Positions 8,787-17,542 are shown, counted from the stretch's first letter. The stretch is DNA of 64,000 bases from Bin5 sp965208965 (GCA_965208965.1 OZ242384.1:2914001-2978000); one strand, 5' to 3'. A program made the numbers and translations. The notes: generated by a model not told the origin, from the sequence alone.

Positions 8787-10187
8787 ATGATGTCGAAAAA
8801 GTATTCGCGACGCGATATGCTTAAGTTGACCGGCACGGCCGCCGGCGCAACGCTCTTGGCGGCCTGTGTGGCGCCTCCGGCTGCTGCGCCTGCCGGCGGC
8901 GACGCCGAACCGGCCATGGGCGCCATGCGCAAAACGATCCGCTGGTGGGATAACTACAACGCCGAGCATCCACTTGGCGCCACTCTGATCAAAGAGGTTT
9001 TCTCCGTCTTTGAGCAGGAGAATCCCGGCTGGGACGTCGAGTTCACCTTTGTCACCAACACTGAGTTGGTGCCCAAGATGATCACCTCCAGGATGGCCGG
9101 CGAGCCTGCCGATCTGTTTGCCAACTTTGCCGGCCGCGGCAGCCTGGCCCATGCCGGTTACACGCTTCCGCTCCAGGACTATGTCAAGGAGTGGGGCCAG
9201 TGGGACGACATGATCGACGGCTTCCGCAATCTCTGCACCGTCGGCGGCGACCTGATCGGTTATCCTGCCCTCTGCGGCACCAAAATGTACATCTACCGCA
9301 AGGACTTCTTCGATGAAGCCGGTCTCGATGCGGACAACTTCCCGGACAACTGGGATGACCTTCTCGACGCCCAGCTCAAGCTGACGCAGCGCGACGGCGA
9401 CGGCAACATCACGCGCGCCGGCATGCGGATGGGCAAGACGTGGGACTGGGAGCAGATGACGGTCAACGCCTACCAGAACGGCGGCGGCGAGTTCGACCAG
9501 AGCGATCCGCTGACCGGCAAGTGCACGGTGAACGCGCCCGAGTTCGCCGAGGCCTTTAGCTGGAACCTGGACCTGAAGCGCGTCCACGGGATCAACCCGT
9601 TGGAAGGGCTGACCCTGCCGCCCGGCACGTGGGCAACGGTCGAAGGCTTCACCGCGATGGAGATACAGGGGCCGTGGTGGGTGCCCAACATGCGGCTGCG
9701 CAAACCCGAAAACGCCGACCTGATGGGGATTGGCGCGCCGATAGCCCGCAATGCCGGCGGCGAGCGCATCGGGCTGGCCAATGCCAACCATATCATCAGC
9801 GTTTACTCCGAGAGCGAAGTGCAGGAAGCGGCGCTGGGGCTGCTGGAAGTCTACTCCCGCCCCTCCAGCCAGGAAGCTCTGCACAACGCCATCGACGATG
9901 AAGGCAAGTTCCCGCAGTTCTTCCTCACGGCCTTCAGGTCGATGAACGAAAACCTGGCCTGGCTCCAGGATGAGCCGTTGATCCGCGATACGGCTTTCCT
10001 CGAATTTGCCGGCTCGGGACGCGACGTCGGCTACGACCACGTCGGCTATCGCGAGATGGCCATCAATATCTGGAGCCCCTTTACCGAAATGGCGCTCTTC
10101 GGCCTGCGTGAGGACCAGGACGCTCTGGACAGCATGGCGAGCAAAGCCGACGGGATCACGAACAGAATCCTGAGCACAGGCGCGTAA
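8787..10187 (+). CDS. ABC transporter sugar-binding lipoprotein (family 1, Tat-type signal)
   Basis: 466 residues. The N-terminus carries a twin-arginine stretch (SRRDMLKLTG) followed by a lipobox ending LLAAC, so the protein is probably exported folded by Tat and then lipid-anchored. The mature part has the family 1 extracellular solute-binding fold: an ITSRMAGEPADLFANF segment, IYRKDFFDEAGLD and EGFTAMEIQGPWW are typical. AAGGAG precedes the tandem ATGATG start. Two permease genes follow in the same direction, so it captures a carbohydrate or related solute for that importer. No ATPase gene is present; many such importers share a common MsmX/UgpC-type ATPase encoded elsewhere. Confidence 0.9.
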   Translation: MMSKKYSRRDMLKLTGTAAGATLLAACVAPPAAAPAGGDAEPAMGAMRKTIRWWDNYNAEHPLGATLIKEVFSVFEQENPGWDVEFTFVTNTELVPKMITSRMAGEPADLFANFAGRGSLAHAGYTLPLQDYVKEWGQWDDMIDGFRNLCTVGGDLIGYPALCGTKMYIYRKDFFDEAGLDADNFPDNWDDLLDAQLKLTQRDGDGNITRAGMRMGKTWDWEQMTVNAYQNGGGEFDQSDPLTGKCTVNAPEFAEAFSWNLDLKRVHGINPLEGLTLPPGTWATVEGFTAMEIQGPWWVPNMRLRKPENADLMGIGAPIARNAGGERIGLANANHIISVYSESEVQEAALGLLEVYSRPSSQEALHNAIDDEGKFPQFFLTAFRSMNENLAWLQDEPLIRDTAFLEFAGSGRDVGYDHVGYREMAINIWSPFTEMALFGLREDQDALDSMASKADGITNRILSTGA

Positions 10188-10220
10188 GCTGAGGACGTAG
10201 TCTTAACAGAAATTCGGCGA

Positions 10221-10272
10221 GTGGATAGCGGGTAGTACAGTTACTGTCCACTATTCACTTGCCACTATCCAC
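10221..10272. repeat. Inverted repeat between binding-protein and permease genes
   Basis: GTGGATAG (10221-10228) is exactly complementary to CTATCCAC (10265-10272). Within the loop, CCACTATTCAC and the downstream CCACTATCCAC are near-identical direct copies. In an RNA this folds as a hairpin just upstream of the permease ribosome site, a common place for structures that protect the abundant binding-protein mRNA. Confidence 0.45.
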
Positions 10273-10291
10273 CGGGGTCAGGAGGTCGCCT

Positions 10292-11206
10292 GTGGCTGTT
10301 GGCACGGCAAGTCGATTTCAGGAGTTTCGCGCCGAGTTGCGCCGCAGCGAGGTCAAGTGGGCCTATACTCTGATCCTGCCCGCCGTCCTTCCACTGCTGA
10401 TCTTCACCGTCCTGCCGGTCCTGGGGGCGATCGGCCTCAGTTTCACCCAATTTGACGCGTTCAGTGCCACAATGCGGTGGATAGGTACGGACAATTACGG
10501 GGAGGCGTTCCGCAACGACCTGTTCCGAACCACGATCAGGAATACACTGCAGTTCACGGTCGGTTTCGTTCCGCTCTCCATGGCGGTCGGCTTTTCCGCC
10601 GCCATGCTGCTTAATCGCAGGTTTCGCGGTATCTCCTTCCTGCGCGGCGCCTACTACCTGCCAGTTTTGACATCGACGATCGCCATGGGCATCGCCTGGA
10701 TGTGGCTCTTTCAGCCGCAAGTGGGTTTGGTCAGCCTGGCGCTGAAGCTATTTGGCGTTACACCCAAAGACTGGCTCAACAGCCCGTTCACCGCGATGCC
10801 GGCCGTGATCGGGGTGGCGGTGTGGAAAGCGTTCGGCGGCACGATGCTTATCTACCTGGCCGGACTGCAAGGGATCCCGGAGACCTACTACGACGCAGCC
10901 AAAGTTGATGGCTGCGGGCGCTTTCAACTGCTCCGTTACATCACCTGGCCGTTGCTGCGACCGGTCACTTTCTATCTTTTCATCATCGGCATGATCGATT
11001 CATTACAGGTGTTTGACCTGGTGATGATCATGACCGAGGGCGGTCCGGCCTTCCGAACCACCACCATCGTTCACCAGATCTATCTGAACGCATTTAAGTT
11101 CAACCAGATGGGTTACGCTTCAGCCATGGCAGTTGTGCTGTTCGTTGCCATTGCCGTTCTTACCTTTTTCAACTGGAAGTTCTTTTCTTCATCGCTCGAA
11201 TACTGA
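10292..11206 (+). CDS. Sugar ABC transporter permease, first subunit (MalF/UgpA type)
   Basis: About 304 residues with six predicted helices, beginning YTLILPAVLPLLIFTVLPVLGAIGLSFTQFD. The EAA loop that contacts the ATPase is visible as YYDAAKVDGCGRFQLLRYITWPLLRP. I chose the GTG at 10292 because AGGAGGT lies six bases upstream; the in-frame codon at 10259 lies inside the inverted repeat. It works with the permease at 11260 and the binding protein at 8787 in a type I importer. Substrate unknown, probably a carbohydrate. Confidence 0.9.
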   Translation: MAVGTASRFQEFRAELRRSEVKWAYTLILPAVLPLLIFTVLPVLGAIGLSFTQFDAFSATMRWIGTDNYGEAFRNDLFRTTIRNTLQFTVGFVPLSMAVGFSAAMLLNRRFRGISFLRGAYYLPVLTSTIAMGIAWMWLFQPQVGLVSLALKLFGVTPKDWLNSPFTAMPAVIGVAVWKAFGGTMLIYLAGLQGIPETYYDAAKVDGCGRFQLLRYITWPLLRPVTFYLFIIGMIDSLQVFDLVMIMTEGGPAFRTTTIVHQIYLNAFKFNQMGYASAMAVVLFVAIAVLTFFNWKFFSSSLEY

Positions 11207-11259
11207 ACACCTGGAGCCGGTCGCTCGCCTGATCAGTGGCCGCGAGGTTTGTATATCAC

Positions 11260-12183
11260 ATGGCACAGACTAGCAGATTGCGTCTTCCGCCGCGGGAGGA
11301 GTTGCTCTATCGAACTCTTCTTATCCTCGGCATCATCATAGGACTTATCATCGCGGCGCTGCCTTTTCTCTGGATGGCGGTCAGCTCTTTGGGCACGGCG
11401 GGCATGGTCATACGCATCGGCTTCACCTGGGATATGTTCAACCCGCTCAACTGGAGCCTTGAGCCCTATGTCGTTGCCTGGAAGATGGCCAGCATCAGCA
11501 AATACATCCGCACCACGACCATCTACGCGGTCGCGGTTACAGTGCTGGCGACAACTACATCCTCGTTGGCCGGATACGTCTTTGGCCGCCTGCGGTTTCC
11601 GGCGCGCGATTTCCTGTTCGGGCTTGTTCTGGCCACGATGATGATTCCCGGATCAGTCACTTTTCTGCCGCTCTTTATTCTCATGCTGCGGCTGCCGCTG
11701 TTGGGTGGCAACGACATTTTTGGCGCAGGCGGGCACGGACTCTACAACAGCTATGCCGGCCTGATCCTGCCCAACGTCGTCAGCGCCAGCTCCATCTTTC
11801 TCTTCCGCCAGTTCTTCCGTACGCTGCCGAAGGATTTGGAGGACGCCGCGCGCATCGACGGCTGCAGCGAGCCGATGATCTGGTTGCGGGTAATCATGCC
11901 CCTGTCCGGCCCTGTCGTCACCGTTGTGGCCCTTTTCCAGTTCCAGGGCAGTTGGAACGCTTTCGTCTGGCCGCTGGTGATGTCCAGCTCCGAACGGCTG
12001 TACACGATTTCGGTCGGAATGTATTCCCTCGCCTACGGCTCCGGTTCGCTGACTTCGATGGCAGAACTGTTTCAGTCCGTTCTGCTGGCCGGATCGGTTA
12101 TGGCGGTGCTGCCCATTCTCCTTCTCTTTATCGCTTTTCAACGCCAGTTTGTGCAGGGCATCGCTCTTACCGGCCTGAAGTAG
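11260..12183 (+). CDS. Sugar ABC transporter permease, second subunit (MalG/UgpE type)
   Basis: About 307 residues with six helices; the first is LLILGIIIGLIIAALPFLWMAVSSL. The EAA loop DLEDAARIDGCSEPMIWLRVIMPLSGP is clear, and the end AFQRQFVQGIALTGLK is the usual C-terminus of the MalG-like subunit. The ATG at 11260 is preferred; a GTG at 11236 is a weaker alternative. It follows its partner permease by about 50 bp and precedes a sialidase-like protein by about 40 bp, suggesting one operon for uptake and use of a glycan-derived sugar. Confidence 0.9.
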   Translation: MAQTSRLRLPPREELLYRTLLILGIIIGLIIAALPFLWMAVSSLGTAGMVIRIGFTWDMFNPLNWSLEPYVVAWKMASISKYIRTTTIYAVAVTVLATTTSSLAGYVFGRLRFPARDFLFGLVLATMMIPGSVTFLPLFILMLRLPLLGGNDIFGAGGHGLYNSYAGLILPNVVSASSIFLFRQFFRTLPKDLEDAARIDGCSEPMIWLRVIMPLSGPVVTVVALFQFQGSWNAFVWPLVMSSSERLYTISVGMYSLAYGSGSLTSMAELFQSVLLAGSVMAVLPILLLFIAFQRQFVQGIALTGLK

Positions 12184-12224
12184 ACAGACAGATCCGCGCT
12201 CTGCGCTTCCATGTGGCGGAACTC

Positions 12225-13415
12225 ATGACATCACAAGAAATATTGGCGCCCGCACTGGCTGAAGTCGAACACACGCTGGTCGACTATGCGCGCGACCGCT
12301 ACGCCGGCCACCCCCGCCAGGGCGGCATCTTCAACTTCGGCGGCGGCGAAATCGCTATCATCTACAACCGCGCGCCCTGCGCCTACCGCCACCGGAGCGA
12401 TGTCCAACACGGTCCGACCGGATACCACGGCCGCTCGCAGTTCATCCTGGCGCGCAGCTTTGACAATGGCGCAAGCTGGGACCGGGCCAATGACACTGTC
12501 ATCTTCGACGAAAGTGCACCTGTTGAAGAGCGGCGCGCCTTTCTGCAACAGGTGGAAACAGACCCCACTGTCGCACGCCAATGGATAGACCTGACTGCGC
12601 CCGACACGGCCATCTTATTCGGCCGTACCCATGCCGGCGAAGGACAACCCCCCGCTCTGCTCTGCTTCGCCGTGCGCTCGTCGGATCGCGGCCTGACCTG
12701 GGAGTCCGTTCCTACGCCTGTTCACCCGCCTGCCGGTCACGACATGGTACATAAGGACGGGCACCCGCTCGTACAGATGCCGGACGGGACACAGCTGGCC
12801 GCGATGACGGCCGGCCTGCCCACCGGCGGCGTGGTCCTGTACGGGACAGATGACAACGGCCTAAGCTGGGAACCGCTCGCCCGGATCTGCGATGATCCAA
12901 CCGGAGACGGCCGCCCAACATACGCGGGACTGCTGCTTCTGCCGTCGGGGCGTTTGCAATGTTATTCGCTAAACATTGACGGGCTGCGTGACGCCATCCA
13001 GATGAACTATTCTGACGATGGCGGCTACTCCTGGTCTCAGCCGAAGCCGATCGTTCGCTGGGGGCGGTCCCCCTGGGCAAAGCGCGCGCGAGAGCGGAAA
13101 AGCAACTATTTTGAGGCAGGCAAACATTATCGCTCGCCTTGGCCGATGCAACTGGCTGACGGGCGCATTCTCGTACTTTTTGGCCGCCGCAAGATTCCGC
13201 ATGGGATCGGCATGATCATCAGCAATGATGAAGGCGAAAGCTGGAGCGATGAGCAGGTTCTCCGGGACGACAGCCCCATCAGGGACTTGGGATATCCGGT
13301 AGCAACGGAGGTGGAGCCGGGCCGCATATTCACCGCCTACTACTTTACGATGGACGATGGCAACGGCATGGGCGGCACCCGTTACATTGCCGGTTCAACT
13401 TTTCTTCTCAAGTAG
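12225..13415 (+). CDS. Sialidase-like BNR/Asp-box repeat protein
   Basis: 396 residues without an obvious signal peptide, so probably cytoplasmic. Five Asp-box motifs of the SxDxGxxW kind are visible: SFDNGASW, SSDRGLTW, GTDDNGLSW, YSDDGGYSW and ISNDEGESW, as expected for a six-bladed neuraminidase-like propeller. True sialidases also need an arginine triad and a Tyr/Glu pair, which I could not assign with confidence, so this may be a non-sialidase glycoside hydrolase or a binding propeller. Upstream in-frame sequence overlaps the permease gene and lacks a start; ATG 12225 begins the conserved part. Its place between the importer and a Gfo/Idh dehydrogenase supports sugar catabolism. Confidence 0.8.
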   Translation: MTSQEILAPALAEVEHTLVDYARDRYAGHPRQGGIFNFGGGEIAIIYNRAPCAYRHRSDVQHGPTGYHGRSQFILARSFDNGASWDRANDTVIFDESAPVEERRAFLQQVETDPTVARQWIDLTAPDTAILFGRTHAGEGQPPALLCFAVRSSDRGLTWESVPTPVHPPAGHDMVHKDGHPLVQMPDGTQLAAMTAGLPTGGVVLYGTDDNGLSWEPLARICDDPTGDGRPTYAGLLLLPSGRLQCYSLNIDGLRDAIQMNYSDDGGYSWSQPKPIVRWGRSPWAKRARERKSNYFEAGKHYRSPWPMQLADGRILVLFGRRKIPHGIGMIISNDEGESWSDEQVLRDDSPIRDLGYPVATEVEPGRIFTAYYFTMDDGNGMGGTRYIAGSTFLLK

Positions 13416-13500
13416 GACGGTCGCGTTAATGGAGGATCGTCCAGTTTAGACCGCCAGTTGGGGGCGTTCCCGACGGCCTCTGAATTCGGAGGAAAGCACA

Positions 13501-14493
13501 ATGACTGATTCGATCAACATGGCACTGATCGGTTGCGGAGGAATGGGGCGCAGCCATATGGGCAGAGCCCGCGACCTGCCGGAGTTGAACTTTACGGCTT
13601 ATGTCGATGCCATCGAGGAGGCTGCCGCCAGCGCCTGCCAGGAGTTCGGCGGCCGTTACCACACGACAGACGTCGAAACCGTGTGGGACGACGATGAGAT
13701 TGACGCCGTTCTGATCGCCACCCACCATGATTCGCACACGCCCTTCGCGACACAGGCGGCCGCAGCCGGCAAGCACATTTTTCTCGAGAAACCGATGGCG
13801 CTCACGATTGAGGAGTGTTACGAAATTGAAGAGGCGGTAGCCAAGGCCGGCGTCAAGCTGATGATGGGCTTCAAGTTTCGTTTTGCCCCGCTGGTCGCCA
13901 AGGTGAAGGAGGTCATCCAGAGGCCCCTGGTCACGGTGGGCCAGAGCTTGCATGCCAATATGAAGGGCTGGGCGATTACGCCGGAGCGCGGCGGCGGCCC
14001 GGTTCTCTCAAACGGCTGCCACGCCTTTGACCTGGTCTACTGGCTCAACGAATCGGAGCCGGTGCGCATCAGCGCGGCCGGCGGGGCGCTGACCCATCCG
14101 GAACATGGGCTGATCGACAATGCCGCGGTCTCGGTCGAGTTCGAGAACGGCAGCATTGCTTCAATCATCGCCGGCGACAGTGGGGACGCCCGCTACACGT
14201 CCAAGTTCTTCTTCGAGGTGCTGGATGGGCAGCGCACGGCCACGCTTCACGACCGCTGCCACAAGGTTACATTTGGCGGTTACGAACTTGATTCGCTGTC
14301 GGTTGAAGAACTGCCACCCCCTGCTCCCTCTGATCCGGAGGGTACGCGGGGCGAGCTGGAAGCCTGGGCCCGGTGTCTGCTCGATGATACCGAGTCGCCT
14401 ATCGGCCCCCGTGACGGCACGAGGGCGACAGCCATGGTGCTCAAGGCATTTGAGGCGATACGCAGCGGCAAGACGCAGGAGCTGCGGTTGTGA
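13501..14493 (+). CDS. Gfo/Idh/MocA family oxidoreductase
   Basis: 330 residues. The N-terminal Rossmann motif is ALIGCGGMGRSHMGRA, and IFLEKPMALTIEE holds the EKP motif that closes the nucleotide-binding domain. The C-terminal alpha/beta domain includes GGGPVLSNGCHAFDLVYWL, with the GCHxxD-type catalytic His region. Members oxidise or reduce sugars, inositol or nucleotide sugars with NAD(P). A strong GGAGGA site precedes the ATG. It is the last gene of the importer operon, consistent with the first oxidation step on the imported compound. Confidence 0.9.
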   Translation: MTDSINMALIGCGGMGRSHMGRARDLPELNFTAYVDAIEEAAASACQEFGGRYHTTDVETVWDDDEIDAVLIATHHDSHTPFATQAAAAGKHIFLEKPMALTIEECYEIEEAVAKAGVKLMMGFKFRFAPLVAKVKEVIQRPLVTVGQSLHANMKGWAITPERGGGPVLSNGCHAFDLVYWLNESEPVRISAAGGALTHPEHGLIDNAAVSVEFENGSIASIIAGDSGDARYTSKFFFEVLDGQRTATLHDRCHKVTFGGYELDSLSVEELPPPAPSDPEGTRGELEAWARCLLDDTESPIGPRDGTRATAMVLKAFEAIRSGKTQELRL

Positions 14494-14675
14494 GGCTGCT
14501 CTTTGTCTAACTGGTCACGGAAGGCACCGTCTCCGTCAGAAGCGCGTCGAATGCTCATACCCATTTGAGAAAGCGCCCGCGCAGTAAGGTGGCATGGTGT
14601 AAATTGTGCCCTTAGTCCAAGAAAAGTGGCTACGGACATTCAGAGGTTTTCGTGACGTAGAGAGGCGTTAGACAG

Positions 14676-14996
14676 ATGACACAGCTCCTTCAACAGGCTT
14701 TCGAAAGAGCCGCGGCGCTGCCGCAAGAGGATCAGGATAGATTCGCCCGTTTTGTACTGGCTGCACTGGAGTCGGAGGAGCGCCGGGCCGAGCTTTTCAG
14801 CCGTCCCGAGTCGGAGGACCTGCTGCAAGAGATGGCTGATGAAGCCCTGTCCCTTCATCGGCATGGAACACTCGAAGATCAATATGGGGCCCTAGCTGAC
14901 GGCGAGCCAGCCCTTTCCAAATCCGAGGAGCGTGAGGTGGCGCGCAGAGCAAGGTCCTCCCGATATACCGGCGAATCCTCGAGTCCTCTTGCATGA
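14676..14996 (+). CDS. Small antitoxin-like protein without an evident toxin
   Basis: 106 residues. The N-terminal half (LLQQAFERAAALPQEDQDRF through DEALSLHRHGT) resembles a common bacterial antitoxin type in which a LPxxxQDxxA helix is followed by a DEAxxxHRxG segment that normally ends the protein. Here the frame continues for about 45 Ser/Arg/Glu-rich residues not typical of such proteins, which could mark a frameshift or a fused remnant. No toxin gene follows on the same strand; the next gene is a convergent cupin. The call rests on short-motif resemblance only. Confidence 0.5.
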   Translation: MTQLLQQAFERAAALPQEDQDRFARFVLAALESEERRAELFSRPESEDLLQEMADEALSLHRHGTLEDQYGALADGEPALSKSEEREVARRARSSRYTGESSSPLA

Positions 14997-15028
14997 AACG
15001 ACCCAGTCCCCCGAATCGTGGGTCCCGC

Positions 15029-15343
15029 TTACGTAAACAGAATCGTCACCAACACCGCGCACTCCTCATCCGCCTCCAGTGCGTGCATCGTCCCACCTTC
15101 CAAGAAGAGCCAGGAACCTGGAGCAAGCGTACGCGGCTCATCCCCGACGTAGAAGGTGCAACTACCGCTCAGGCAATGGACCGTTATTGGCCCGTCAACT
15201 TTGTGCGGTGGAATCTTCTTGCCCGGGCCAAGGTAGAGGCGAATCGCTTCGAACTCTTTCTCCTTGACGACGGCGGTCGAAGCCGTTCCACCAAAAGTGT
15301 TGAGGTCAACTACCATCCCGTGTTCTGCATGCTCAACAGCCAT
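15029..15343 (-). CDS. Cupin-domain protein
   Basis: 104 residues forming a single small beta-barrel. Motif 1 is seen as IRLYLGPGKKIPPHKVDGPITVHCLSG-type sequence in reduced form, with only one clear His, and motif 2 as PGSWLFLEGGTMHALEA. Small cupins of this kind bind metal or act as sensors or isomerases; the function here is unknown. The start is well supported: GGGAGGA lies about eight bases upstream of the ATG at 15343. It stands between an antitoxin-like gene and hicAB with no clear operon partner. Confidence 0.75.
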   Translation of the reverse strand: MAVEHAEHGMVVDLNTFGGTASTAVVKEKEFEAIRLYLGPGKKIPPHKVDGPITVHCLSGSCTFYVGDEPRTLAPGSWLFLEGGTMHALEADEECAVLVTILFT

Positions 15344-15463
15344 ACTGTTTTTCCTCCCAAGTCCTCCACGGGCGGCCGCTCGCCTTGAATCTTGGACAAC
15401 TGAAGGGCCACACGTACAGCAACGTTAGCGGTCTTAAGCGGTTTCTCGAAGGCGCGCTAAGCG

Positions 15464-15853
15464 TCATCCTCCTACCTGGGCCGTTTGACGCACCATCCTT
15501 TCAAGGTATTTTTTGCGCGACATGCCGCGTCGTTTGGACTCCGAAGCAATAAACTCGGCTATTCCGGCATCCAACGTGATACTTAGCCTCACACTTGGCC
15601 TTTCGGGCGTGGCGCGTACCAAGACGATGGAAGTCAAGACGCAGCCTTCAGGAACCTCAATTTCTTCCAATGTGCTGGGCGAAACCAAGTCCAGTCCATC
15701 TCGCTCCATTTCTATAGCATAGTCCTGTAGTACTGCGGCACCGTTCAGGATCGCTTCATCCAATGTTTCGCCCATCGCCGCAATGCCCTCAATATCTGGG
15801 AACACGATACCGTACGCGCCGCGCTCGCCGTCGATTAGCGCTGGATATCTCAT
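15464..15853 (-). CDS. hicB: HicB-family antitoxin
   Basis: 129 residues. The N-terminal part (RYPALIDGERGAYGIVFPDIEG, ETLDEAILNGAAVLQDY) is the partial RNase-H-like HicB fold that binds the toxin. The C-terminal part (VRLSITLDAGIAEFIASESKRRGMSRKKYLERMV) looks like a ribbon-helix-helix DNA-binding segment used for autorepression. It begins immediately after the hicA stop with no gap, so the two are translated from one message. It should neutralise HicA and repress the shared promoter upstream of hicA. Confidence 0.88.
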   Translation of the reverse strand: MRYPALIDGERGAYGIVFPDIEGIAAMGETLDEAILNGAAVLQDYAIEMERDGLDLVSPSTLEEIEVPEGCVLTSIVLVRATPERPSVRLSITLDAGIAEFIASESKRRGMSRKKYLERMVRQTAQVGG

Positions 15854-16042
15854 CTAGTCCTCCCAACCAGCCTTCTTGGCAATCGATCGAGCCACTCCTG
15901 GAGAGAGCCTTCGATGACGTGGCAAAGTAACAATGCCGCTTATGCGAGGATGCCGGTAGATATCGTGGTTCGATCCATGCCTGTACAAGAACCAGCCCTC
16001 CCGCTCCAACCGCCTTGCTACCCTCTCCCGCCGTGTTTCCAT
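15854..16042 (-). CDS. hicA: HicA-family mRNA interferase toxin
   Basis: 62 residues. The sequence RREGW-like REGWFLYRHGSNHDIYRHP contains the conserved glycine and catalytic histidine region (GSNHDIYRHP) of HicA, a double-stranded-RNA-binding-fold ribonuclease that cleaves mRNA. The ATG at 16042 is chosen because it lies about seven bases after a strong -10 box, which implies a leaderless transcript. An upstream in-frame ATG at 16072 falls in the promoter spacer. Order toxin then antitoxin is usual for hicAB. It probably serves plasmid-like maintenance, stress or phage response. Confidence 0.88.
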   Translation of the reverse strand: METRRERVARRLEREGWFLYRHGSNHDIYRHPRISGIVTLPRHRRLSPGVARSIAKKAGWED

Positions 16043-16049
16043 GTGCGTG

Positions 16050-16078
16050 ATTCTAGCACTATGGAGTTTCACTGTCAG
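16050..16078 (-). promoter_or_regulatory. hicAB promoter
   Basis: On the minus strand CTGACA (16078-16073), 17 bases, TAGAAT (16055-16050). The predicted first transcribed base is at or next to the A of the hicA ATG (16042), so hicA would be leaderless. Confidence 0.6.
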
Positions 16079-16161
16079 ATTTATGGTTTCCAGTAGTGAA
16101 CTCTAAGCTGAGGGCAAAGAAGAAACCGTTTGTGTCTCTTTGCGCTCAAGCTCCCCTTGAG

Positions 16162-17253
16162 TTAACTACGTGCCCTGTAAAAGGGTCGTCTGCAAATACG
16201 TGCCCGGCGCGGCCTGCCGCGGATCAAAACGTGGATCTCCGATCCGATGCGGGTCATTCCCCGCGGCAAGTACCCCAACCCGATGAACTTGTCCAGAGTA
16301 GGGCTTTTCATGCCGGTTGTAACGTGCCCGACCACCTGCCCCTCAAGACCGATGATCCCGTGCTCCTCCCTGGGAACGGCCTTTTCTATCATTTCAAAGC
16401 CCACCAGATAGCGCTCGGGGCCTTCCAGCTTCACTTTCAGTAGCGCGTTGCGCCCCAGGAAGGCCGGTTTCTGCAAGGCGACGACCCAACCGAGCCGCGC
16501 TTCGTAGGGGTTGGTCCTGGCGTCGATTTCGTGGCCGTATAGCGACATGCAGGCTTCGAATCGCAAACTGTCGCGGGCCGCAAGGCCGCAGGGCAGGAGA
16601 CCATCGCGCGTCCCCTCCGCCAGAAGGGCATCCCAGAACGGGACCGCCTTGTCCGGAGGCAGGTAGAGCTCAAAGCCGTCCTCGCCCGTGTAGCCGGTGC
16701 GGCCCAGGAACATCTCGATCCCCCCGACCTCAGCCTGCAGAGCCGTGCGGGGCGGCGCGGCTGCAATGTCCGAGGCGCTCATCCTGTCCAGGATAGCGGC
16801 TGCTTTCGGGCCTTGCACAGCCAGCATATAAGTCTCGTCCGAGATGTCGGTCAACTCCACGCGGTACCCATGGGTGAAGCTTTGCAACCAGGTAAAATCC
16901 TTCTCCCTGTTGGCGGCGTTGACGACGATAAGCCACTTTCCCGGCAGGCGGTAGATGAATATGTCATCAACGATTGTGCCGTCATCATAACAGAGCAGGC
17001 TGTAACGGGCTTCCCATTCCTTCACCCCAGAGACATCCGCCACCTGCACATTTTGCAGAAACGACAGCGCGTCCTCGCCCCTGAGCGCAAACTGGCCCAT
17101 GTGGTCGATATCGAACACACCGGCGGCGGTACGCACGCTTCGATGTTCTGCGTTGGGCCCGGCCGTATACTGCACAGGAAGTTCGTAATCGGCAAAGGGA
17201 ACCATGCGTCCGCCCAGTCCGACATGTCGGTCGTAAAGTCGGGTCTGTTTCAT
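16162..17253 (-). CDS. gcvT: Aminomethyltransferase (glycine cleavage T protein family)
   Basis: 363 residues, the family's usual length. VFDIDHMGQFALRGEDALSFLQ near residue 60, GRTGYTGEDGFELY near 190 and LGRNALLKVKLEGPERYLVG are hallmark segments of the folate-binding GcvT domain, and the C-terminal barrel ends LPRGMTRIGSEIHVLIRGRPRRAR. GcvT transfers the aminomethyl carbon of glycine to tetrahydrofolate. The genes for H and P proteins are not beside it, so it may be a dispersed gcvT or a paralogue acting on another amine. ATG 17253 is preferred over the upstream in-frame start because an AAGGAA site precedes it. Confidence 0.88.
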   Translation of the reverse strand: MKQTRLYDRHVGLGGRMVPFADYELPVQYTAGPNAEHRSVRTAAGVFDIDHMGQFALRGEDALSFLQNVQVADVSGVKEWEARYSLLCYDDGTIVDDIFIYRLPGKWLIVVNAANREKDFTWLQSFTHGYRVELTDISDETYMLAVQGPKAAAILDRMSASDIAAAPPRTALQAEVGGIEMFLGRTGYTGEDGFELYLPPDKAVPFWDALLAEGTRDGLLPCGLAARDSLRFEACMSLYGHEIDARTNPYEARLGWVVALQKPAFLGRNALLKVKLEGPERYLVGFEMIEKAVPREEHGIIGLEGQVVGHVTTGMKSPTLDKFIGLGYLPRGMTRIGSEIHVLIRGRPRRARICRRPFYRARS

Positions 17254-17315
17254 TAATTCCTTGTCTCCAAAACCGCACCGGGTTTCCCCGGAATCACTCA
17301 GATCAAACAGCACTG

Positions 17316-17346
17316 ATCATACAACAAAATGGCAGGGAATTGGCAA
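17316..17346 (-). promoter_or_regulatory. Possible gcvT promoter
   Basis: TTGCCA (17346-17341) and TATGAT (17321-17316) on the minus strand with a 19-base spacer, longer than ideal. It would give a leader of about 55 bases. Confidence 0.35.
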
Positions 17347-17441
17347 ATATTTGAAGGATTCGTTGTCGCTCAGGAACGGGTTCTTAATCCGGGTCAGACT
17401 GTCGTCTTTTCCAACTGTCAGGAGGCCGACGAGCGTGCGCG

Positions 17442-17469
17442 TTGACAGGAAATGTCCATTCGTTATATT
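17442..17469 (+). promoter_or_regulatory. Promoter of the propeller-ATPase gene pair
   Basis: Perfect -35 TTGACA (17442-17447), 16-base spacer, -10 TATATT (17464-17469). Transcription would start near 17476, which rules out upstream in-frame starts of the sensor gene and places the hairpin at 17481-17542 at the very 5' end of the message. Confidence 0.6.
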
Positions 17470-17480
17470 CTGAAAGTTCA

Positions 17481-17542
17481 GTGACCAGTGATGAGTCGTC
17501 AGAAAGCCCTCGCAACGACTGGTATGGCCGGCCACTGGTCAC
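17481..17542 (+). promoter_or_regulatory. 5' leader hairpin of the propeller-ATPase message
   Basis: GTGACCAGTG (17481-17490) is perfectly complementary to CACTGGTCAC (17533-17542). Nested inside, AGTCGT (17494-17499) pairs with ACGACT (17515-17520). The structure begins about five bases after the predicted start of transcription and ends 28 bases before the ATG. No T-run follows, so it is not an intrinsic terminator; a stabilising or regulator-binding role is possible. Confidence 0.5.

Noticed and set aside
12225..13415. Secreted sialidase
   Set aside because: Asp boxes are clear but there is no signal peptide and I could not place the arginine triad, so the call stays at sialidase-like.
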